Of a stretch of DNA of 59,114 bases, positions 29,533 through 38,659 are shown piece by piece. The notes beneath the pieces were generated by a model that did not search any database, had not been told where the DNA came from, and saw only the letters and a program-made list of their open reading frames with translations. The position numbers and the translations under genes are program-made. The DNA is taken from IMG/VR virus record IMGVR_UViG_3300042863_001365, positions 1-59,114 of that record; one strand, 5' to 3'. Numbering within the stretch: position 1 is the stretch's first letter; each line of letters opens with the position of its first letter. Source of the DNA: a virus.

Positions 29533-29540
29533 TATAAATA
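29533..29540 (+). promoter_or_regulatory. T4-type late promoter TATAAATA
   Basis: Exact consensus, 30 bases before the first tail-tube gene, at the switch from minus-strand early genes to the plus-strand late region. Confidence 0.75.
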
Positions 29541-29569
29541 AAGTAAAGCGAATTCCAAAGGAGAGACAG

Positions 29570-30220
29570 ATGGCTATTCAAAACTTAATTAATATGAGTG
29601 TTCCCACTGATGCAAGAACAGGTGCTTTATTAATGCCTAAATTACAAAATCGTTTTAGAGTTTCATTTGACTTTGATTCGGGTAGATATATTACTGGAAA
29701 CGCAGTTAGCGTTACTAGACCAACATTAGCATTTGATCCCATCACACTAGAAGTTTATAATTCAAGAGTATATATTCCCGGTAAACATACATGGAATACA
29801 GTTGATGTTGTTATACGCGATACAGTATCAAATAATACAATTAAACAAATTGAAGGTCAATTAACTCGTCAAATTGACATGGCTACACAAAGCGTTCAAC
29901 GTTCTGCATCTGCATTCAAATTTCAAACAACAATTGAAACATTAGATGGTTCTAATCCAATCGGCGGAAGTATTCCTACTACTAGTATTTTAGACACTTG
30001 GTCATTACTTGGATGTTATATTGAAAATGTTGCATACGGCAATAATGATTATGCATCGTCTGATCCAATTACAATTACGATAACTCTAAAATATGATAAT
30101 GCAATTCATGCTCATGCTGGCGTTCCTGATGGTCTTTCTGCGACTAACTTTACCCCAGATTTTGGAATTTTATCAACTGGTCAGGGTAATATACCGCAAG
30201 CTGGTAGAGCTGGTTTCTAA
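29570..30220 (+). CDS. 19: Tail tube protein (gp19-like), copy 1
   Basis: 216 residues. RNRFRVSFDF near 27, RVYIPGKHTW near 65, and the central VDVVIRDTVSNNT segment with PITITITLKYDNA near 182 follow the contractile-phage tail-tube fold, where subunits form the hollow inner tube through which DNA passes. T4 gp19 is 163 residues; this protein is larger, as in marine T4 relatives. Strong ribosome-binding site AAAGGAGAGACAG. First gene behind an exact late promoter. Confidence 0.8.
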   Translation: MAIQNLINMSVPTDARTGALLMPKLQNRFRVSFDFDSGRYITGNAVSVTRPTLAFDPITLEVYNSRVYIPGKHTWNTVDVVIRDTVSNNTIKQIEGQLTRQIDMATQSVQRSASAFKFQTTIETLDGSNPIGGSIPTTSILDTWSLLGCYIENVAYGNNDYASSDPITITITLKYDNAIHAHAGVPDGLSATNFTPDFGILSTGQGNIPQAGRAGF

Positions 30221-30241
30221 TATATTAGAAACTATTTAAAT

Positions 30242-30883
30242 ATGGGAATTAGCCTTTCAGAAATTTATGGAAATCTAGGAATTACGACAACTGATCCAGT
30301 TATGTCGAAAATTCCTAGATTTAAATTCAACTTTTTACTTGAAATACAATTAGGCAATAATTCAAGTGGCGTTATTAAATTTGAACGTGTTCGCACAGCA
30401 ACCTTACCTGAAGTTTCATTTGATACTAAAATTATGAATCAATATAATGTAAAGCGAGTAGTGCAATCAAAAATGAATTATGGAACATGCACCGTTGCAT
30501 TTTATGATACATATGATAATGATTTTTTAACAAAAATAGCAATTCCTTATTCTAAAAATTATTACAATAATGGCGACGGACTTAATAAAATTAGTGATAC
30601 ATTCGCGACTACTGATTCTATAACATCTAATGACAATGCAATTATTGGAAATTTCGGATTAACTACCACCACACCAGCAAATAGATATTTTATTCCTGAA
30701 ATTAGAATTAAAAAAGTAGGTCCAGATGCTAATATTTTTGATCATATCATGAAAAATTGTATGATAACCAGTATAGCAGGAGATACAATGGATTATGGTG
30801 ATAGTCAGCCTGTGCAATTTACCGTAACCTTTCAACCGGAAAGAATGGAATTAACTAGTAATCCAAATTCAACAACTAGATAA
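30242..30883 (+). CDS. Tail tube family protein, copy 2
   Basis: 213 residues. RFKFNFLLEIQLG, FERVRTATLPEVSFDTKIMN, NVKRVVQSKMNYGTCTVAFY and PVQFTVTFQPERMEL are hallmarks of the gp19 family. It is distinct from copy 1, with low identity. It may be the main tube protein, with copy 1 a paralogue, or a tube-initiator protein like gp54. Which copy builds the tube cannot be decided from sequence. A perfect inverted repeat (TTTCTAATATATTAGAAA) spans the preceding stop codon. Confidence 0.75.
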   Translation: MGISLSEIYGNLGITTTDPVMSKIPRFKFNFLLEIQLGNNSSGVIKFERVRTATLPEVSFDTKIMNQYNVKRVVQSKMNYGTCTVAFYDTYDNDFLTKIAIPYSKNYYNNGDGLNKISDTFATTDSITSNDNAIIGNFGLTTTTPANRYFIPEIRIKKVGPDANIFDHIMKNCMITSIAGDTMDYGDSQPVQFTVTFQPERMELTSNPNSTTR

Positions 30884-30887
30884 TAGC

Positions 30888-31322
30888 ATGGCTCGATTCC
30901 ATCAAGGCCAATACGAAATAAAAAATCCAAGCAAATATTTGGGAAAAAAAATACCATATGCAAGATCATCTTGGGAATTCAAAATGATGGATTTTTTTGA
31001 TAATAATCCGAGTATTATTGGTTGGGCAAGTGAATCACATCGTATCCCGTATGTTCATCCATTTACTAAAAAGATAACTACATATGTTCCTGACTTCTTT
31101 GTAGTATATAAAAATGCACAAGGAATCACCGTAGCTGAAATGCTAGAAGTAAAACCAAGTTCACAAATTTTAGAAAATGCAAAAAAGAAAAGTGATGTTA
31201 TTGCTGGAGTCATTAATCAAGAAAAATGGAAAATGGCAAAACAATGGTGTGATCAGCAAGGAATTGGATTTAGAGTTGTTACGGAACATGAAATTTACAG
31301 AAAGTCTGGAAAGAACAAATGA
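30888..31322 (+). CDS. 4: Head completion nuclease-like protein (gp4-like)
   Basis: 144 residues. ARSSWEFKMMDFFDNNPSI near 24, then RIPYVHPFTKKITTYVPDFFVVYKN and AEMLEVKPSSQI, which is the TnsA/PD-(D/E)xK pattern: Glu in the helix, D in PDFF, E-x-K in EVK. T4 gp4 (also known as gp50) has the same layout and is needed to finish filled heads. Next gene overlaps by four bases. Confidence 0.8.
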   Translation: MARFHQGQYEIKNPSKYLGKKIPYARSSWEFKMMDFFDNNPSIIGWASESHRIPYVHPFTKKITTYVPDFFVVYKNAQGITVAEMLEVKPSSQILENAKKKSDVIAGVINQEKWKMAKQWCDQQGIGFRVVTEHEIYRKSGKNK

Positions 31323-31867
31323 CAAAAAAATTAGAAGATTTCTTTAATTTAAGTAACGAAGAAGATGATATACATATATCAGATACGTTAGATATTGAAG
31401 TAGTGAATGAAAAAGAAAAAGAATTAATAACATACGATTTCACAGAATTATCTGGTGTATTGAGCGAAGTAGATAAAATTGATCAAGCATTGGGTCCAGT
31501 AAAAGGATTAGAAATATTAGATAGTGAAATGGATGCATTATCTAAACGAGCTATGGAAGTATTTGAATTATTGATTGATATAGGTCAAAATGTCGAAGAT
31601 AAAAATATTGCTCCTGTATTTGACGCTGCATCAAAAATGTTAAGTGGTGCAATTTCTGCAAGCCAAAGCAAGATGGATAGAAAATTAAAAGCAATTCAAT
31701 TGCAGTTACAGAAAGCAAAATTAGATCAAGATCAAGAAAAATTTGAATGGAAAGTAAAAGAACGTAAGAATAATGGCGATGATGCAGTTCCGATTGATGG
31801 CACATCAGAAAGAATTTCAATATCTCGTTCTGACCTAATTCGTGAAATTCTTGATAAAAAACAATAA
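31319..31867 (+). CDS. 16: Small terminase subunit (gp16-like)
   Basis: 182 residues. Acidic N-terminus (SNEEDDIHISDTLDIEV), a central coiled-coil region from about 45 to 140 (RAMEVFELLIDIGQNV, AASKMLSGAISASQSKMDRK) and a short C-terminal tail. This fits T4 gp16, which oligomerises through coiled coils and directs the large terminase to DNA. Sequence identity is low, so the call rests on length, coiled coil and position between gp4 and gp17. Confidence 0.65.
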   Translation: MTKKLEDFFNLSNEEDDIHISDTLDIEVVNEKEKELITYDFTELSGVLSEVDKIDQALGPVKGLEILDSEMDALSKRAMEVFELLIDIGQNVEDKNIAPVFDAASKMLSGAISASQSKMDRKLKAIQLQLQKAKLDQDQEKFEWKVKERKNNGDDAVPIDGTSERISISRSDLIREILDKKQ

Positions 31868-31870
31868 ATA
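31863..31870 (+). promoter_or_regulatory. T4-type late promoter AATAAATA
   Basis: Plus strand, overlapping the stop region of the small terminase gene and 23 bases before 31893. Confidence 0.4.
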
Positions 31871-31892
31871 AAAGAAAAGAGGATTTTACGCC

Positions 31893-32426
31893 ATGAAAAG
31901 ACTACAACAATATCTTATGGAATCGCAAAAAACATACGAATTTCGTATGAAAACTATTGTAGAACTTACAGATGATCAACTAGATAAACTTGAAAATCAT
32001 TTAAGAAAGTATGAAGCGTATGACATAGAAACACCTAAAAGAACTATTATGCAAAGTGCCCCACTAGATTTTTATAATAGTGGTGCATGTGAAGTTTATA
32101 TTATTGATTTCAAAACAAAACTACCAGTCAGTCCACAAATTTTACTTAATGAAATAGTTTCAAAATTGGGAATTGGCGAGGGAAATGTTCGCATTCGTAA
32201 TAGAGCAGAACCACTTGATGAAATAGATACAAAATATCTTGAAGATAATGGAAAAGATACTAGTAAAGAAAAAAAGAAAAAAGCCCTATTGACTGATCCA
32301 GACTATAAAGAAGTTAAAAATCCAAAAGCCGATGATTATCATGGTGAAAAACATAAAACAAAGTTTATGCGTGAACTAGAAAAAGCTAGAAAACCATTAA
32401 CAACTGAATACAAGATAAAGAAATAA
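31893..32426 (+). CDS. Conserved T4-like phage protein with MKRLQQYLMES leader
   Basis: 177 residues starting MKRLQQYLMES; the L-M-E at residues 8-10 fits a gp21-type site. The body is a ferredoxin-like strand-helix pattern: FRMKTIVELTDDQLDKLE, YDIETPKRTIMQSAPLDFY, VYIIDFKTKLPVSPQILLNE, then a Lys-rich tail. Proteins of this kind sit next to the terminase genes in marine T4-like phages. A head-internal or assembly role is inferred from leader and position. Confidence 0.65.
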   Translation: MKRLQQYLMESQKTYEFRMKTIVELTDDQLDKLENHLRKYEAYDIETPKRTIMQSAPLDFYNSGACEVYIIDFKTKLPVSPQILLNEIVSKLGIGEGNVRIRNRAEPLDEIDTKYLEDNGKDTSKEKKKKALLTDPDYKEVKNPKADDYHGEKHKTKFMRELEKARKPLTTEYKIKK

Positions 32427-32438
32427 TAGGAGATTATC

Positions 32439-33230
32439 ATGTCAATAGATATTGAATTAATAAAAAAATTAGCAGGACTATTGAATATGAATTCTGTTGT
32501 TGCTAATAATACACCTGCAGTAATTGAGCCAGAACAGTCTGCCCCATGCGGTTGTGATGCAGAAACAAGTGGTAGTAATATGCGTAAATTCATAGATGCT
32601 ACTACATTTGAAGAAATTGATGAAGAAGATGAAGATGGTGAATGGGCAAATAGCACTGATCATTTTGATGGTAAACGTCGCGATCATGGACAACCAACTG
32701 GTGCAGTAGTAGATACTAGCCTTCGTAGGCATTTAGGGGCAAAAGCAATGCCTGTAAGAATTGAAGAATCGGATGAAAATTCAGAAGAAGATGAAGAAAA
32801 ATCTGCGGAAGAAGAATTAGATGAAGCCTTTGTTAATGAAGATATCAAAGATAAATTAAAAATAATGACATTGCACGGTATGCATACTACTGAGAGCATG
32901 ATAGAATCATACAAAAGACACAAAGACAGAACCAAAGAGCGTCAGAAACAACGTATTAAAAATAAAGCAAAAGATAAAGTAATAGCAACTGTTGGTGGTG
33001 GAAACCTTAAAGGAATGGCATCGGTTGAAGAAGCTTCTGTTCCCGTTCAAAAAGTTGCAAAACTTCCATCATTGCCAAATAAAAAAGCATATGATATTGA
33101 AAAAGCAAGCGAAACCAAGAAAAAAGTATCGTTGAAACCAGAACCTTGGAAAAATAAAAAAGAAACTAAAGAAATGGTAAAAGAAAGTGTCGATCTTATC
33201 AAGTTGAAAAAGAATGCTGGACTCCTTTAA
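32439..33230 (+). CDS. Probable head-associated, low-complexity charged protein
   Basis: 263 residues. N-terminal IELIKKLAGLLNMN and C-terminal VDLIKLKKNAGLL are similar short helices. Between them are an acidic region (EEIDEEDEDGEW, ESDENSEEDEEKSAEEELDEA) and a basic, Lys-rich second half (RTKERQKQRIKNKAKDK). The charge layout recalls scaffold or core proteins such as T4 gp67/gp68/gp22. No enzymatic motif. Ribosome-binding site AGGAGATTATC. Confidence 0.55.
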   Translation: MSIDIELIKKLAGLLNMNSVVANNTPAVIEPEQSAPCGCDAETSGSNMRKFIDATTFEEIDEEDEDGEWANSTDHFDGKRRDHGQPTGAVVDTSLRRHLGAKAMPVRIEESDENSEEDEEKSAEEELDEAFVNEDIKDKLKIMTLHGMHTTESMIESYKRHKDRTKERQKQRIKNKAKDKVIATVGGGNLKGMASVEEASVPVQKVAKLPSLPNKKAYDIEKASETKKKVSLKPEPWKNKKETKEMVKESVDLIKLKKNAGLL

Positions 33231-33255
33231 GGGGTTCAGTTTCTAAAGGAACAAC

Positions 33256-34812
33256 ATGCCATTAGTCAATGATATAGTAAAACAGCCAAATCGTGAGGAA
33301 TTATTAAGTGCAGCAGAAATAAGAGAAATCGCATTATGCACAATGGACCCAAAATATTTCATAAAAAATTACTGTTATTTACAACACCCTACTAAGGGCA
33401 AAATGAGATTCTTATTATTTGAATATCAAGAAAGATTAATTGATGTGTATCATGGATATAGAAACAATATATCCATGCTTCCACGTCAAAGTGGCAAATC
33501 ACAATGTGCGGCTGCATATCTATTATGGTATGCTATGTTTAATCCTGATAGCACAGTATTAATTGCAGCACACGTTTTCCGTGGTGCCCAAGAGATTATG
33601 AGCAGAATAAGATTTATGTATGAAAATATACCAAATTTTATTCGTGCAGGTGTCAAAGCATATAATCGTGGTAGTATTGAATTTGATAACGATAGCAGAA
33701 TAGTTGCACAAGCCACGACTGAAAATACTGGCCGTGGTATGTCAATTTCATTAGTTTATCTAGATGAATTTGCATTCGTTCCGCCTAACATTGCAAGTGA
33801 ATTTTGGACTTCTCTTTCTCCAACACTATCAACTGGTGGTAAATGTATCATTACTAGCACCCCAAACCAAGATAATGATCAATTTGCACAAATTTGGAAA
33901 CAAGCAAATAAAACATTAGATCAATATGGAAATGATAGCGGAATTGGTGTAAATGGATTTAAACATTATATTGCTCATTGGAATGAACATCCAGATCGTG
34001 ATGAAAAATGGGCAGAAGTTGAACGTGGAAAAATTGGCGATGAAAGATTTATGCGTGAGTTTGAATTAAAGTTCGTTGCATATGATGAAACATTAATCAA
34101 TAGTATATATTTAAGTAATATGAATACACAACGTGATCCTTACATGAAATTAGGCGAAGTTCGATTTTATGAACCAATAATAGATGGTCATATGTATTTG
34201 GTAGCATTGGACCCAAGTTTGGGAACAGGCGGGGATAATGCAGCAATACAAGTATTATCGTTGCCAGATTTGAAACAGGTAGCAGAGTGGCAACATAATT
34301 TGACACCAATAAAAGGTCAAATTATTGCATTGAAAACAATATGTGATTACATTTATAATAAAGCACCAAAAAGTGAATTATATTATAGTGTAGAAAATAA
34401 TACAATTGGTGAAGCAGCTTTGGTTACTATATCTGAAATGGGTGAAGAAAATATACCCGGCGTATTTTTAAGTGAACCTAAGAAAAAGCAGAGTGTTCGC
34501 AAATATAGAAAAGGTTTTACAACAACTCATAGTTCAAAAATATCAGCATGTGCTAAATTAAAACAATGGATTGAAACAGACAAAATGAATGTATCTAGTA
34601 AAAATTTAATAAATGAATTAAAAACATTTGTGGCTAGTGGAACATCATATAAAGCAAAACAAGGCGAAACTGATGATCTTGTAATGTCACTAGTATTAGC
34701 TATTCGTATGGTATTAATTGTTAGCAAATATGAAGAAGATACTTTTGAACAAGTGAGAGAAACATTTGATGATGAAGATTATGATACACCAATGCCTATG
34801 GCATTTCTATAA
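33256..34812 (+). CDS. 17: Large terminase subunit (gp17)
   Basis: 518 residues. The packaging ATPase has a P-loop variant PRQSGKS near 76-82, Walker B SLVYLDEFAF near 165-174 with catalytic Glu, and a coupling motif CIITSTPNQ. The RNase H-like nuclease begins with LVALDPSLGTGGD near 317, and includes VENNTIGEA and a final D-D-L-V near 475. It pumps DNA into the prohead and cuts the concatemer. Somewhat shorter than T4 gp17 (610). Follows 31319..31867 after two intervening genes, unlike T4 where 16 and 17 are adjacent. Confidence 0.95.
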   Translation: MPLVNDIVKQPNREELLSAAEIREIALCTMDPKYFIKNYCYLQHPTKGKMRFLLFEYQERLIDVYHGYRNNISMLPRQSGKSQCAAAYLLWYAMFNPDSTVLIAAHVFRGAQEIMSRIRFMYENIPNFIRAGVKAYNRGSIEFDNDSRIVAQATTENTGRGMSISLVYLDEFAFVPPNIASEFWTSLSPTLSTGGKCIITSTPNQDNDQFAQIWKQANKTLDQYGNDSGIGVNGFKHYIAHWNEHPDRDEKWAEVERGKIGDERFMREFELKFVAYDETLINSIYLSNMNTQRDPYMKLGEVRFYEPIIDGHMYLVALDPSLGTGGDNAAIQVLSLPDLKQVAEWQHNLTPIKGQIIALKTICDYIYNKAPKSELYYSVENNTIGEAALVTISEMGEENIPGVFLSEPKKKQSVRKYRKGFTTTHSSKISACAKLKQWIETDKMNVSSKNLINELKTFVASGTSYKAKQGETDDLVMSLVLAIRMVLIVSKYEEDTFEQVRETFDDEDYDTPMPMAFL

Positions 34813-34815
34813 ATA
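34808..34815 (+). promoter_or_regulatory. T4-type late promoter TATAAATA
   Basis: Exact consensus spanning the stop codon of the large terminase gene, 22 bases before 34837. Confidence 0.6.
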
Positions 34816-34836
34816 ATACCAAATAAGGATAAAATT

Positions 34837-36129
34837 ATGGCTATAGATGTTGCAAAAATTTCTGAAAAGATTTTCAAAATAATGAAAGCATACGGACATC
34901 AATTATCTCTTTTCACAGATGATGGAAAAGATACACTTGATCCAACTGAGGCAAGAAGATTTTATTCAAAAGATAAAAATATTATGATAAATTTTGAAAC
35001 TAGTGCTGAAAAACATATTATTAAAGTTAATGTAGGTGGTAATATTGATTTACAAGATTTAAAGCCGTTACTGGGTAGTGTCCGTAATTTAGCCAATCAA
35101 CAGGCATTGACATATTCTTTAAGAAAATTTGGTCACAATATTAAACCAAAAGATTTTGTCTATCAAGCTGAACAAGAAAAACAAATTTCTGAATCATTTT
35201 CTAAGCCATATGGAACAATAAAAACTTCAAGACAAAAATTTGAAAATGCAACATTATATATTAGACACAGTAAAAAAGTTGATGAAGAAATAAGAGGAAG
35301 TCGTTCCCGTAATATACATGCAATATTTGTAGAAAATTCAAGTGGAGAACGCTTTAAGTTTCCATTCAATAATATTAATGCAGCAAGAGCAATGACAGTT
35401 CATGTTAGCGAAGGTGGTACACCGTATGATAATATTGGTAAAGGAATTATCCATCTGTCAGAAGAAATTGAAACACTAAAAAAATTCAAAAAGAAAAATA
35501 AAACTTTACAAGAAACATCAGATGAATTTATTCAATATGTTTCTGAAAGAATAAACACAATTGGACGCCAATTTACTCAAATGAATAATCATAAAGGATA
35601 TAGTAGAAATATCGAAACATTTATGACAGAAAATAATATTGATGAAGTTGATGATTCTATATTTGAAGAATTTGGTATAACTTTTAACGAAGATGAAAAT
35701 AAATCATTTGTATTTAATATAGCAAAAAAACTTAAAGAAGATAAAAAAACAAGTTCGCGAATAGAAGAATTTGTAAGAGATATATTAAATGGAAAAAAGA
35801 TAGAATTCGCCCGATCATCATTTGATTCTGATCCAAGAAATCCAGATAATTTTGAATATAAAACAGAAGAGGCAAGACTTTCTGCATGGTTTGGATATTT
35901 TTCAAAAAATGCAAAAGATGAACAAATAGCTGATATTATGGCACAACTTAGTGATGACGTATATCAGTTAAATAAAAAACATCTAGACCTTGCAAAAAAA
36001 CTATTGACATCACTGATGAATGGTGCTATAGTTACATCACAATCAAACAAACAAGATGGTTTGTTAGAAAGCATTTCCCAAGAACTCGATGATAAGTTAT
36101 CCACTATTTGTGGAATTTATTTAGACTAA
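34837..36129 (+). CDS. Conserved T4-like phage protein of unknown role
   Basis: 430 residues. Highly characteristic centre: SKPYGTIKTSRQKFENATLY, VDEEIRGSRSRNIHAIFVEN, GERFKFPFNNINAARAM and HVSEGGTPYDNIGKGI. This block order is widespread in T4-like cyanophages and their relatives, always annotated as hypothetical. The remainder is helical and charged. The late promoter argues for a virion or assembly protein. No transmembrane or enzyme motif is visible. Confidence 0.65.
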   Translation: MAIDVAKISEKIFKIMKAYGHQLSLFTDDGKDTLDPTEARRFYSKDKNIMINFETSAEKHIIKVNVGGNIDLQDLKPLLGSVRNLANQQALTYSLRKFGHNIKPKDFVYQAEQEKQISESFSKPYGTIKTSRQKFENATLYIRHSKKVDEEIRGSRSRNIHAIFVENSSGERFKFPFNNINAARAMTVHVSEGGTPYDNIGKGIIHLSEEIETLKKFKKKNKTLQETSDEFIQYVSERINTIGRQFTQMNNHKGYSRNIETFMTENNIDEVDDSIFEEFGITFNEDENKSFVFNIAKKLKEDKKTSSRIEEFVRDILNGKKIEFARSSFDSDPRNPDNFEYKTEEARLSAWFGYFSKNAKDEQIADIMAQLSDDVYQLNKKHLDLAKKLLTSLMNGAIVTSQSNKQDGLLESISQELDDKLSTICGIYLD

Positions 36130-36149
36130 TCTTGGTAAACCGATTTTAT

Positions 36150-36177
36150 TAGTTGTTCGGAGAATACAACTATTTTT
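36150..36177 (+). terminator. Terminator between 34837..36129 and gene 32
   Basis: Seven-bp stem TAGTTGT/ACAACTA followed by five T residues, 21 bases after the stop. Confidence 0.75.
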
Positions 36178-36211
36178 ATCTAACACTTGACTAACACTTA
36201 GGAGAATAATT

Positions 36212-37183
36212 ATGTCAACATTAGCAGAAATCAGAAAAAAATTACTAGAACAAGAGAACCGTTCAAAAGGAAATAATAGTGGATATGCAGATACTACACT
36301 ATATCCATTTTGGAATACAGATGTAGGAACAACAACTACAACTAGATTCCTACCAGATGGAGACGATTCAAACGTATACTTCTGGAAAGAACGTCAAATG
36401 ATCAAGATTCCTTTCAGTGGAATTAAAGGTGGAGACGAACACAAGCAAGTAAAAATTACTGTTCCTTGTGTTGAAATGTGGGGAGATCGTTGCCCAATTC
36501 ATGACGAAATCCGTCCTTGGTTTAAAGACTCGGCTATGGAAGAAATGGCAAAAACTTATTGGAAAAAGCGTAGCTTTGTGTTCCAAGGTTTTGTAGTAGA
36601 TTCTTCTTTAAAAGAAGAAAATATTCCAGAGAATCCTATTCGCCGCTTCTTGTTTACTTCTGAAATATTTAATATTGTCAAAGCAGCACTGATGGACCCA
36701 GATTTTCCTGAAATTCCAACAGATTATGAAGCTGGAACCGATTTCAAACTAGCCAAAACTACAAAAGGCCAATATGCAAATTGGACAACATCTTCATGGG
36801 CGAGACGTGAACGTAGCTTAACTGATGTAGAACGTGATGCAATTCAAACTCACGGTCTATTCAATCTTTCCGAATTCTTGCCAAAGAAACCCGGTGAAAA
36901 AGAACTTCAAGCAATCTTTGATATGTTTGAAGCAAGCGTTGATGGTCAACTTTATGATCCTGAACGTTTTGGTGAATTTTATCGCCCCGCTGGCATGGCA
37001 GGAATGACAGACAATCCAAATAATAGTGAGGAAGCTGGAGATGAGCAATTGTCAAAAGTAAAACCATCACAAAAACCTGCTGCAAAAGTTGTAGAAAAGC
37101 CAGTTGAACAACCAGTTGACAATTCTACAAAGCAAAGTGCCCAAGATATTCTTGCAGCAATTCGTAACCGTAAATCTTCATAA
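36212..37183 (+). CDS. 32: Single-stranded DNA-binding protein (gp32)
   Basis: 323 residues. Basic N-terminus AEIRKKLLEQENRSKG (cooperativity region), then the OB-fold core with KIPFSG, a zinc site from H77, C86, C94 and H97 (VPCVEMWGDRCPIHDEIRPW), and aromatic strands RSFVFQGFVVDS and FLFTSEIFNIV. It coats single-stranded DNA for replication and recombination and works with UvsX, UvsY and gp61/gp41 encoded nearby. The C-terminus is Pro/Lys/Gln-rich and ends AAIRNRKSS, without the long acidic tail of T4 gp32. Ribosome-binding site TTAGGAGAATAATT. Confidence 0.92.
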   Translation: MSTLAEIRKKLLEQENRSKGNNSGYADTTLYPFWNTDVGTTTTTRFLPDGDDSNVYFWKERQMIKIPFSGIKGGDEHKQVKITVPCVEMWGDRCPIHDEIRPWFKDSAMEEMAKTYWKKRSFVFQGFVVDSSLKEENIPENPIRRFLFTSEIFNIVKAALMDPDFPEIPTDYEAGTDFKLAKTTKGQYANWTTSSWARRERSLTDVERDAIQTHGLFNLSEFLPKKPGEKELQAIFDMFEASVDGQLYDPERFGEFYRPAGMAGMTDNPNNSEEAGDEQLSKVKPSQKPAAKVVEKPVEQPVDNSTKQSAQDILAAIRNRKSS

Positions 37184-37199
37184 ATTGTAGATTTCTTAT

Positions 37200-37223
37200 A
37201 GTCAAGGGGTAATTCCCTTGACT
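37200..37223 (+). terminator. Hairpin between gene 32 and uvsX
   Basis: Perfect 9-bp stem AGTCAAGGG/CCCTTGACT. The following tract (ATCTTAATTATT) is only moderately T-rich, so termination may be partial. Confidence 0.6.
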
Positions 37224-37249
37224 ATCTTAATTATTAAATAGGAGAAAAT

Positions 37250-38353
37250 ATGGTAAAACCATTTGATATTTCGCGGTTGCGAAAAAGTTTAACTAAAAGT
37301 GTTCCGGGAATGAGTGTTGGGTTTCGTGATCCAGATACATGGATTTCAACAGGTAACTACACACTAAACAAACTTATTAGCGGAGACTGGCATAAAGGTG
37401 TTCCTCTTGGTAAAGTTACAGTTTTTGCAGGCGAAAGTGGTAGCGGTAAATCATTTCTTGCAAGTGGTAATATTGTAAAAAATGCACAAGAACAAGGTAT
37501 TTTTGTTATATTAATTGACAGTGAAAATGCACTAGATAAAACTTGGTTAAATGCGTTAGACGTTGATACATCAGAAGATAAATTGCTAAAATTGAATGTA
37601 GCAATGATTGATGATGTTGCAAAGATAATCTACGATTTCATAAAAGAATATAAAGCAGACTACGCAGATAAACCTGATGCAGAACGACCAAAAGTATTAT
37701 TTGTTATAGATAGTCTTGGTATGTTGCTAACTCCAACCGATATAGATCAGTTCTCAAAAGGTGATCTAAAAGGTGATATGGGTAGAAAACCAAAAGCATT
37801 AAAGGCATTGGTGACAAATTGTGTCAATATGTTTGGCGATTATAATATTGGATTGGTTGCGACTAATCACGTTTACGCATCACAAAATATGTTTGATCCT
37901 GACCCAGTAGTATCTGGTGGTAGTGGATTTATTTTTGCATCTAGTATTCTAGTTGCTATTAATAAATTAAAACTTAAAACTGACGAAAATGGGGCTAAAA
38001 CTACAGACGTTCAAGGTATTCGTGCAGTATGTAAAGTAATGAAAACTAGATATGCTAAACCATTTGAAAAAGTTGAATTAGAAATTCCATATAGTACAGG
38101 ACTTGATCCATATAGCGGAATGTTTGACTTTTTTCAAAAAGCTGAATTACTTAAAAAAAGCGGAAACAGATGGGAATACATCAGTGAAAGCACTGGAGAA
38201 GTAATAAAGTTATATGAAAAAGAATGGAATAGAAATACTAATTCTTGTTTAGATACAGTTATGTCAGAATTTGACCAACTTATTACTCTTTCATTGGGCA
38301 ACAATGTCGAAACAGTTTCAGAAGAAATTGATGTAGAAAATCAATCTGAATAA
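37250..38353 (+). CDS. uvsX: RecA-like recombinase UvsX
   Basis: 367 residues. Walker A GESGSGKS at 61-68, Walker B VLFVIDSLGMLL near 150-161, and LVATNHVYASQN followed by GGSGFIFASS, the DNA-binding loop region of RecA/UvsX. It forms filaments on single-stranded DNA and drives strand exchange and recombination-dependent replication. It follows gene 32 and precedes a probable uvsY, so the recombination genes are clustered. The C-terminus is acidic. Ribosome-binding site AGGAGAAAAT. Confidence 0.95.
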   Translation: MVKPFDISRLRKSLTKSVPGMSVGFRDPDTWISTGNYTLNKLISGDWHKGVPLGKVTVFAGESGSGKSFLASGNIVKNAQEQGIFVILIDSENALDKTWLNALDVDTSEDKLLKLNVAMIDDVAKIIYDFIKEYKADYADKPDAERPKVLFVIDSLGMLLTPTDIDQFSKGDLKGDMGRKPKALKALVTNCVNMFGDYNIGLVATNHVYASQNMFDPDPVVSGGSGFIFASSILVAINKLKLKTDENGAKTTDVQGIRAVCKVMKTRYAKPFEKVELEIPYSTGLDPYSGMFDFFQKAELLKKSGNRWEYISESTGEVIKLYEKEWNRNTNSCLDTVMSEFDQLITLSLGNNVETVSEEIDVENQSE

Positions 38354-38377
38354 AAAAACAACAAAAACATATATAGA

Positions 38378-38400
38378 TGAACGGGATTTATTCCCGTTCA
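38378..38400 (+). terminator. Terminator after uvsX
   Basis: Nine-bp stem TGAACGGGA/TCCCGTTCA with a five-base loop and a short T tract, 24 bases after the stop. Confidence 0.7.
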
Positions 38401-38425
38401 TTTGTATTATAAAGGAATAAATATT

Positions 38426-38656
38426 ATGATTGATAAAGAAATTAGTCTGTTCTTGGAAATATGGGATACTGTAAAAGTTTATATTCCAATTAAAGAAAAA
38501 CAAGAAGCAGCACAACATGTTTTGCAAATGTTAGATGAATATGGAATAGATATAGAAGAACATAAAATTGAAATGTCAGATCACTGTTCTATTTTGGAGA
38601 GTGCAATTAAAGATATTTTAGCTGGATATGATGATATAGAAGACGATATGGAATAA
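38426..38656 (+). CDS. 76-residue acidic protein next to uvsX
   Basis: Start set at the ATG after AAAGGAATAAATATT, giving MIDKEISLFLEIWDTVKVYI. The sequence EKQEAAQHVLQMLDEYGIDI and the acidic end GYDDIEDDME match a small conserved protein found beside uvsX/uvsY in T4-like marine phages. Function not known. Confidence 0.65.
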   Translation: MIDKEISLFLEIWDTVKVYIPIKEKQEAAQHVLQMLDEYGIDIEEHKIEMSDHCSILESAIKDILAGYDDIEDDME

Positions 38657-38659
38657 AAA

